Below are positions 50,634 through 56,709 of a DNA stretch of 56,709 nucleotides, piece after piece. Origin of the DNA: Chara braunii (lineage: Eukaryota > Streptophyta > Charophyceae > Charales > Characeae); contig BFEA01000206.1 in assembly GCA_003427395.1 (NCBI GenBank), positions 1,942,332-1,999,040 on the forward strand, written 5' to 3'. Numbering within the stretch: the stretch's first letter is position 1; every line of letters starts with the position of its first letter. Under the pieces are notes generated by a model. It was not told the DNA's origin. It did not search any database and worked only from the letters and a program-made list of their open reading frames with translations. A program made the position numbers and the translations under genes.

Positions 50634-51002
50634 TTTGCAAAATACCCCCATAAGTTGAGATATATGCCGAAATTCCCCTAAAAAGATGTGCGTGGAGCGG
50701 AATGCCCCTCTAACAAAAGGATATTTTGAGAAATACGCCTGACATCGGTTGGACTCCCATCTTTGCAATATACCCCTACCAGGTACCGCCCAACTTTGCA
50801 AAATGCCCCAGTACTTGCCAAATTCTCCTAGGTGCTATTGCAAAAGGCCAAGGCCCAAACGGGGGGGTCCAGATTGCAAAGTTGCACACCCACCTGACAG
50901 GGGCACAACACAAAGATTTCGGCCCAAAAGGGCATTCCGCTCTACCCACATCTTTCAGGGGCATTTTCGCATTTATCTCAACTTATGAGGGTATTTTCCA
51001 AA
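50634..51002. mobile_element. Fold-back element (369 bp)
   Basis: The left arm (50634-50710: TTTGCAAAATACCCCCATAA…, AGTTGAGATATATGC, GTGGAGCGGAATGCCC) and the right arm (50927-51002: GGGCATTCCGCTCTACC…, ATCTCAACTTATGAGGG) are inverted copies of about 75 bp. Non-coding. Confidence 0.85.
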
Positions 51003-51201
51003 TTATACCTTTAAAAAATTGCCTCTATACCCAGAAAATGGGTCGTGAAAATTATTTGTGTGCCCAGAACCAAGGTGGACCCAGGTTGGTACCACAAAAT
51101 TGCGATTATAACCAACTACCAGAATGCACATGTTATGGACATATTCAGGCAAAATTATGGGCATACCGGGGACTGAGGTGGACCGGCCAAATTATTCAAG
51201 T

Positions 51202-51909
51202 CCCACTAGCATTGCTCTTGTTCCAGTAATGAGGTCCTCCCTGTTGTGTGACACTCCTTGCCACCGCCCATTGCCACGGATTGTAGGGCAAGGCCATTCT
51301 CTTTATTTTCACGTTCATCTTGGCTTATTGAGGCAGGCGGTGAACTCGGTGCTTCCCCATTGGCTGCACATGTTCACCTTCTTTCATCGAATGTGGTCTG
51401 TGAGCCCTCCTCTCTGGGGCGGTGCACATCAAGCTAGAGAGGGGGACCACCAGTCCCATTTCAGATATAGCGGTGATGAACCAGAAACAAACAGGGAGAG
51501 GACAAAATCCCTGCATCACCAGATGGCCACGGTCTGTTCCAGAAAGGAAAGCTTTCACCATCAGGCCTCTGGGCACTGCTCTCCAAAGGTGGCATTCATG
51601 ATTCGACAATGAACTTTCCCAAAGAACATGGAAAGATGCACTTCCATATGTTTTGTCTTTTGTAAATGCAGAGCGCAGTGCAGCTGGGCCCATTAATTCA
51701 TACCCCATACCGGCGACAACGGGGGCAGCTTCCTCTGCGTTATTTATTATTATTGTTATTATTTTGTACTCCATGTGGAGGAACTGTAAGCGCGCTACAC
51801 AGCTGGAATATGTATTGGCCCCACGGAGAAAACAAGGCTGCACAACGCCGCCCGCCATGGCAATGTGCCGTGTAGTTCTGAAGACAGGAACAGGAGCAAT
51901 TCTAGTGGG
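51202..51909. mobile_element. Non-coding TIR element (708 bp)
   Basis: CCCACTAGCATTGCTCTTGT..TCC (51202-51224) and GGAACAGGAGCAATTCTAGT..GGG (51887-51909) are inverted with 2 mismatches in 23. Related 30-bp flanks (ACTGAGGTGGA…GGCCAAATTATTCAA) lie on both sides in direct orientation at about 51171 and 51925. Confidence 0.75.
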
Positions 51910-52574
51910 ACTCGGCCCTGGGCACTGAGGTGGATTGGCCAAATTATTCAAATGAAATACCCCTAGGAAGGTATTTTCTGACATCGGTGGCACACACTGC
52001 GGCGTGAGTCCCCGATTTCCACGGGAAGCAAAGAAGACTGATGGACGCCTCATGTGGATCAATTGTACCCCTCACTTTGAGCAGGTACATTTTCGAAACC
52101 ATGGATGCAACAAATGTGGCCAAGAACAGATGTTGTCAATTTGGGGGAAACAGAAAAGTGTGGCCCTCTCTGGCGGCTGTCACAGTGTCAGTACATCCGC
52201 AAAGTAAAGTTTATTAAATGAAGACACACACAGGCCTAAAGTTTTCATTTTGTATTGTAATCTCGTGGAGGCCAAGAGACGGGCAAAGACGTTGCAAGAT
52301 CACCCCCACCTCGAAAGTTGACAATAATGCAACTGTGTGACAGTGAACTTCCAATAAAAAAAAATTAAAAAGATAACTTTTCTGGGTCGCCTTTTGGATC
52401 CAAAGGTCACCTCAAAAGTGTTCTGCCATTTTTGCAGTGACGCCCATGGAGCTTCTTTCCCATCCATGGACTGTGAATGTCACGGCTTGCCACATGTGAT
52501 TGAAATCACGAGGCCGCTGTTCCTTTTTTACAGTGCTAGTGGGTTCTGACCCCCGGGGGCCAAGTCCCACTAGC

Positions 52575-52645
52575 CGCGTTGAGTTTCCTCAATGCCTGAA
52601 TCTGGACGTGTTTGTGTCGATGTGCGGTTGAGGAAACTCAACGCG
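52575..52645. repeat. Perfect 17-bp inverted repeat
   Basis: CGCGTTGAGTTTCCTCA (52575-52591) and TGAGGAAACTCAACGCG (52629-52645), with a 37-bp loop. Just upstream, CTAGTGGG/CCCACTAG (about 52537 and 52564) is also inverted. From 51910 to 52530 I see no gene. Confidence 0.9.
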
Positions 52646-52742
52646 ATTTCTGCACATGTCCACAAACAGGATCAGATTTGGGCGTTGGGACTTCGCCCCT
52701 GGGGAGTTACATGGCGCCAACTTTTGCTCACATTTCCTCCCC

Positions 52743-52743
<1 letters not shown>

Positions 52744-52775
<32 letters not shown>
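52744..52775. repeat. Poly-C run (32 bp)
   Basis: 32 consecutive C. The length is probably not reliable in the assembly. Confidence 0.95.
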
Positions 52776-52776
<1 letters not shown>

Positions 52777-53009
52777 AACGGTTTAGCTTTCCTCTCTTTG
52801 TCTCTGCTACCTCGCCCAGCCAAAAGAAAAAGGTTGCGGCTGATAAACTTTCAGGGTTTGGGGAAGGCTCGGTACTGCAAACTGGTGGGCCCAGTGAAAA
52901 TAGACAAATGCACAGGATGCAGTCTCCACGGATTTTGATCGTGCATGTCTTTCCACATGGCCGACACACGGAACACACAAGGTAAAAGGGGAAAGCACGC
53001 CGGAGTCAC

Positions 53010-53235
53010 ATAAACGAGTTGTCGTTGCACTATGGACCAAGATACAGTTTCAAAATTGAAGTTCGGGGCAATGTATACAAAATGAGTTGTAATTGCACTA
53101 TGGGCCAAGATACAGTTTCAAATTGCAGTTCAGACAATGTATACAACCCAGCTTTCTGGCCAGGTAGGGTGCCCGATTGAAGTGCAATCGCAAATTGCAT
53201 CTTGCCCCATAGTGCAATTATAACTCGTTTTTGTG
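53010..53235. repeat. Direct repeat plus inverted arm
   Basis: GAGTTGTCGTTGCACTATGG…CCAAGATACAG…GTATACA occurs at 53017 and 53086. An inverted copy (CATCTTGCCCCATAGTGC..AATTATAACTCG) ends near 53227. Likely a small fold-back element. Confidence 0.7.
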
Positions 53236-53308
53236 ACTCTACTGAAGTTACCCTAAAAATAAAATGAGAACAGGGAATTGCTAAGAAAAGAATAAAAGAC
53301 CAAGGGGC

Positions 53309-55662
53309 TCGTTAGACACTCCTCGGGCTGTCCTCGGGGCCCGAGGAGTTTTCCTTCGGGTCGTCCGAGAGAATTCCCGCGTCGTTCCACTTAACCTCAG
53401 GAAGGCCTTCCGAGGAGGTTTCCTACAGAGTGCCCACGGCCAGTCGCATAAGTTTTTGCCGACCGCGGGGTGGGGAGGGGTCGGTGGTCCATGGGTGGTT
53501 GTCTGTGTGGAGGCGCGTGGTCCAGCTTCGAGTGGCGCCAAAATTCGAATCTTCGTGGCGAGTCGTAAAAAAAATCAAAAATCCGCACGCCATCCCGGTT
53601 CGAAATTCAAATTTCGAATGACGTCGCTGGGGTGAGGGCGATTCGTCGTGTGGCTGCGGCGGCTGGTGGCGTACGTCGGAAAGGAACCTCCTTCCACAGC
53701 GTGTCGCCGGCGTCGGCGGGGTCGGCGTGAGTACTGCGTGCAGCCAGGCAAGGAAGATGTCGGTAGAAAAGATGCCATCGCAACAGCTGCCGCGCCCCTT
53801 GTCTGCGGAGAGTGGCGGACGGCGTCGTGCAGGCTGCTCCGGCGTCCTATTCCAGTCGTCCGCTTTGGTGGTCTGGTGGAAGTTGGGCGGAGTCTGTCGC
53901 CATCCTTGATGGTGACGTCTCGGGATCATTTGGGAACAATGGAGAGTGGCGGCAGTGACGATGGTGGGAAGTTGACGACGACGGAGAGGACGTCAGTAGC
54001 AGCTGTCACCACGGTCCACTTCCGTTGTCAGCTGGAGAGGACGTCGAGGAGGAAGGTGATGCAGTGCACGACGGTGGAAGGGTTGGACACCTCCGCCATT
54101 TGCGATGCCGTCGTTCACGTGTGCTGCGCCTTGGGTTGCGGAGCTCTTCCCAGAACAACGCCCAGGTGGTGGATGAAAAGGACGACGGGCGGGGCGTGGG
54201 AGGATCTGCGACAGTGTGACGATGCCACAGAGGACTACTTTTGGGACAAGTTGTGCATGTTGCCACGTGTCTTCCGGGAGATTGCGGAAGCTCTGTCGCC
54301 GTTCCTGCAGCGGCGTGTGACGTTCTACAGGGAACCGCTGCAGCCTGATCGTCGTGTACGTGTTGTATCGGTGGACGTCGGGGGAGACGTACGAGAGGAG
54401 GACGTGTAACTTCAGCATTGGCAGAGCATCAGGTTTGGTGGCTGTGCGGGACGTCACTACAGCTTTGTTGACGGTCTACGGTGATAAGATATCCTGGCCG
54501 ATGAGGATGCGCAAGTCGGTTGTCCTCCGTGCTTTCGCTGGCAAGGGGCTCCCCAACTGCCATGGCTTCATTGACTGCACGCATATGTACATCGACAAGC
54601 CGGCAAACGCCTCTCACGAAGACTACTACGACTGGAAACGACATTTCTCGATCATCGCGCAGATCGTCATCTATTTGGACTTGCGTGTGCTGGACGTCTT
54701 CGTCGGCTATCCTGGAAGCTGCCACGACATCAGGATCATCCACTTGTCGAGTTTATAGGTGTGTGCAGAGGCTGGGGAGCTTTTCACGGGACCTCCTGTG
54801 ATGCTGCCATTCGACGTCCAGACGAGCGGCTACCTGTTGGGCGACAATGGTTACTCACCCTCTGAATAGATAGTCCTTCTCTATGGCTGCACTACTCGTC
54901 ACCCATCGGAGATGCGGTTCGACAACAAGCAGAAGACCGTGAGGGGGGCAATTGAAAGGGCTTTCGGTAGACTGAAGGGGATGTGGAGGTTGTTCCTGCG
55001 GTCGCACAAGACGAACATGGAGACGTTGCCGCAGCAGTTTGTGGCTATCTGCATTCTCCACAACCTGCTCATTGACGCCGACATCCCGTTTGATGACAAT
55101 CTGTTGTGGGAGGTGGATGCGAACGAAGTGCGTCGTCGTGTGGATCTCAGAATCCAACGTCCCTTGAGGCCAGTGTGCATGGAGAGCTCGACAGGAGATG
55201 CGCTAATTTTGAGGGACGTACTGTCTGAGAGGATGGGTGACCTCTGACGACGCTCGATAGGGGAGTGATTGTGATGGCAGATCCGGAGGCAAAGTTTGTT
55301 AACGTAGTGACGTCGTAGTCTGTATTTTTAGCGTCGGGTGTTCATGTTTCCGGATCGGGGTGGTGGATTTTCGTGATCACACGTCGTCGATAGTGTTCTT
55401 TTTCACATCATCGTGTGGGTAGTGTGTTGCCTCTTCGTAGCGAACATGCAATCTTGTGTGGACCTTGTAGGACACCAGGACCCACACACGTGCCATGGGC
55501 TGCAGTTTTTTGGTAGATGATCGTCACAACCGTGTGTCGTCGCCGAATCGTCGGTTGGTTAATTTTTTTCGGTCATCATGGTTATTTCGCCTTTTTGAAT
55601 TCCGCATATGACATTTGACCCCTCTATGGGCAATTTTGTTATTTTAAAGGAGTGTCTAACGA
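53309..55662. mobile_element. PIF/Harbinger DNA transposon (about 2.35 kb)
   Basis: Perfect 15-bp terminal inverted repeats: TCGTTAGACACTCCT at 53309-53323 and AGGAGTGTCTAACGA at 55648-55662. They bracket a DDE_Tnp_4-type transposase on the plus strand. The ends may extend a few bases further in weaker similarity (GGGGC / AGAAA). I could not fix the 3-bp target duplication. Only the transposase frame was recognised, not the MYB-like partner gene typical of the superfamily. Confidence 0.85.
54058..55247 (+). pseudogene. PIF/Harbinger transposase (DDE_Tnp_4), broken
   Basis: The protein would catalyse excision and insertion of the element. The N-terminal helices (EDYFWDKLCMLPRVFREIA, FLQRRVTFYREPLQPD) end at a frameshift near 54352-54356 and continue as LYRWTSGETYERRTCNFSIG. 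Catalytic region: first Asp in FIDCTHMYIDKP (about 54571), second Asp in VGYPGSCHDIRI (about 54708), then YLLGDNGYSPSE (about 54832) and third acidic residue in RGAIERAFGRLKG (about 54943). The frame ends at TGA 55245-55247 after ILHNLLIDADIPF and a short tail. Two in-frame TAG codons lie at 54756-54758 and 54867-54869, both where relatives usually carry Trp (TGG). With the frameshift, this copy cannot make full-length enzyme, although the acidic triad is preserved. Confidence 0.85.
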
Positions 55663-56709
55663 ATTTCTCTTGCACACGACAGTCTGTTGGTTCTTTGGAT
55701 GACCTGTCATGCTATGCTTTCTTCTTTCCAAACGCGTGAGCCGAAATGTGATCTGATGTTCATATAGGTTCAAAATTTTCCTTTGTATTCTGTGTTGTGG
55801 TGGAACACGCGATGGCATTGTGTTGGGGCCCTTGGGGGTGGATGTGCTTCCAAGCATGCATGTGCGGCATTGTGCGCCTTCTTGCTTGCTTGTTCGTGTG
55901 AGTGTTTCAAAGAAAAGTTCTCGTGTGATTTACCGATGCGACTGCCTGTGATTTCGCGTCTATTGTCGTTCTCGTCTGGATGGTGTGATGATCATGTGTC
56001 AAACAAAAGGAATTCAATGCCCAATGCATGTCACCTCTGTATTGTCCACAATTGAAGAGCGATGCCCATTTTTCCAACAATTTTGAAAGTACAAACATAG
56101 GTTATCCATCACGATACATGGAACGTTAAATCTAACGAACAAACGGCACACGGAGATGCCAATTTGCTCACACAATCACATGCACAAGGCAGCACAACAA
56201 ATACCGACGTAAAGCACACATAACAAAGATGGTCTTACATGCATCACGATCGCAGAACAACCCGACGCATGCAATTGCGAACACACCACATTCCATTGGT
56301 GGAAACCTCGAACAGTTTCTCTGATTATTTGTTAAAGTGCGCGGTCATCGTCGTCGTGTAAGTGTGATGCATGCACTCTATCATTTGATTAATGGCTTCA
56401 CATGTTTTGGCTTCACCATGATGCCTTCGAAGACAACGTTTTCATGCATGTGTTTCGTGGGTGTTTAATGTGCGTTCTTTCGTTTTCCTCAATCTTCGTT
56501 TTCTTGTGCCCCGCGTTCCTCAGATTCAACGCCCCCTTTGTTGGTTTTGTTGAGGTATTTTTATTGTGTGTCTGAAATGGACATCGTCATTTGTCTCTCG
56601 GCGAGTCTTAGAGAGAGTTGACACAGATTACTGGATGACATTTGTGTGCAGGATAAGATCCTCACACACTCGCATGCGTGCACACACACACATGCACACA
56701 CGCTACTTC
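55663..56709. other. Region without a recognised gene
   Basis: Short ORFs only. CA-rich end (about 56664-56704, ACACACAC with GCATGC). No repeats shared with the rest of the window were noticed. Confidence 0.4.

Overview
The window is nuclear eukaryotic DNA. It has split reading frames with GT..AG-like junctions, plant-type LINE relics, long microsatellites, a PIF/Harbinger element and many small inverted-repeat elements. Scattered single Ns and one 690-bp N block mark assembly seams. No bacterial operon, rRNA, convincing tRNA or CRISPR array was seen. The flavour (LINEs with zf-RVT ends, a DUF7869-type transposase, an Ulp1-type protease in repeat-rich sequence of mixed GC) fits a streptophyte alga such as a charophyte. 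That is an impression, not a demonstrated identity.

Layout. 0.1-6.2 kb: a decayed LINE ORF1 (gag-like, zinc knuckle), about 3 kb without a recognised gene, then a LINE endonuclease fragment cut off near 6199. 6.2-8.7 kb: tandem degenerate units carrying (GA)n tracts and a 16-bp palindrome. 8.9-16.45 kb, minus strand: the most interesting locus. It is a long, split and partly broken coding region. Read 5'->3' it has a novel N-terminal segment, a ParB-like domain, a long linker, a DNA N6/N4-methyltransferase-like fold with altered motifs, an acidic disordered region and an Ulp1/SENP-type (C48) cysteine protease with its catalytic residues. 16.6-18.1 kb: a palindrome-dense repeat field containing a duplicated scrap of the N-terminal coding region. 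19.0-20.2 kb: four tandem fold-back elements and another hairpin. 20.58-21.27 kb: assembly gap.

21.3-29.1 kb: several families of local tandem duplication (83, 323, 368, 276 and 151 bp periods), most carrying the palindrome, plus an unrecognised 316-codon ORF at 25.6-26.5 kb. 29.3-32.3 kb: a DUF7869-type (RNase H-like, putative DDE) transposase gene whose middle third lies on the opposite strand, which implies an internal inversion of about 0.6 kb. 32.5-34.7 kb: a small ORF and a diverged duplicate of a C-terminal coding segment. 35-50 kb: relics of at least three LINEs. One of them (38.3-48 kb) is interrupted by two insertions, the second a roughly 3.4-kb fold-back made of TCC/GGA tracts, ATTG/AATC runs and four long hairpins. 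50-53.2 kb: small non-coding TIR and fold-back elements. 53.3-55.66 kb: a PIF/Harbinger element with perfect 15-bp terminal repeats and a broken transposase.

Two signals go beyond ordinary transposon decay. The first is the palindrome TTCGGATNNATCCGAA: at least 31 exact core copies between 6.29 and 33.25 kb, more with one mismatch to 34.7 kb, and none seen on either side. The second is the ParB-like / methyltransferase-like / Ulp1 locus inside that same palindrome domain. A link between them is speculation but testable. Most coding regions here carry frameshifts or in-frame stops, so little of the window is likely to make full-length protein as assembled.
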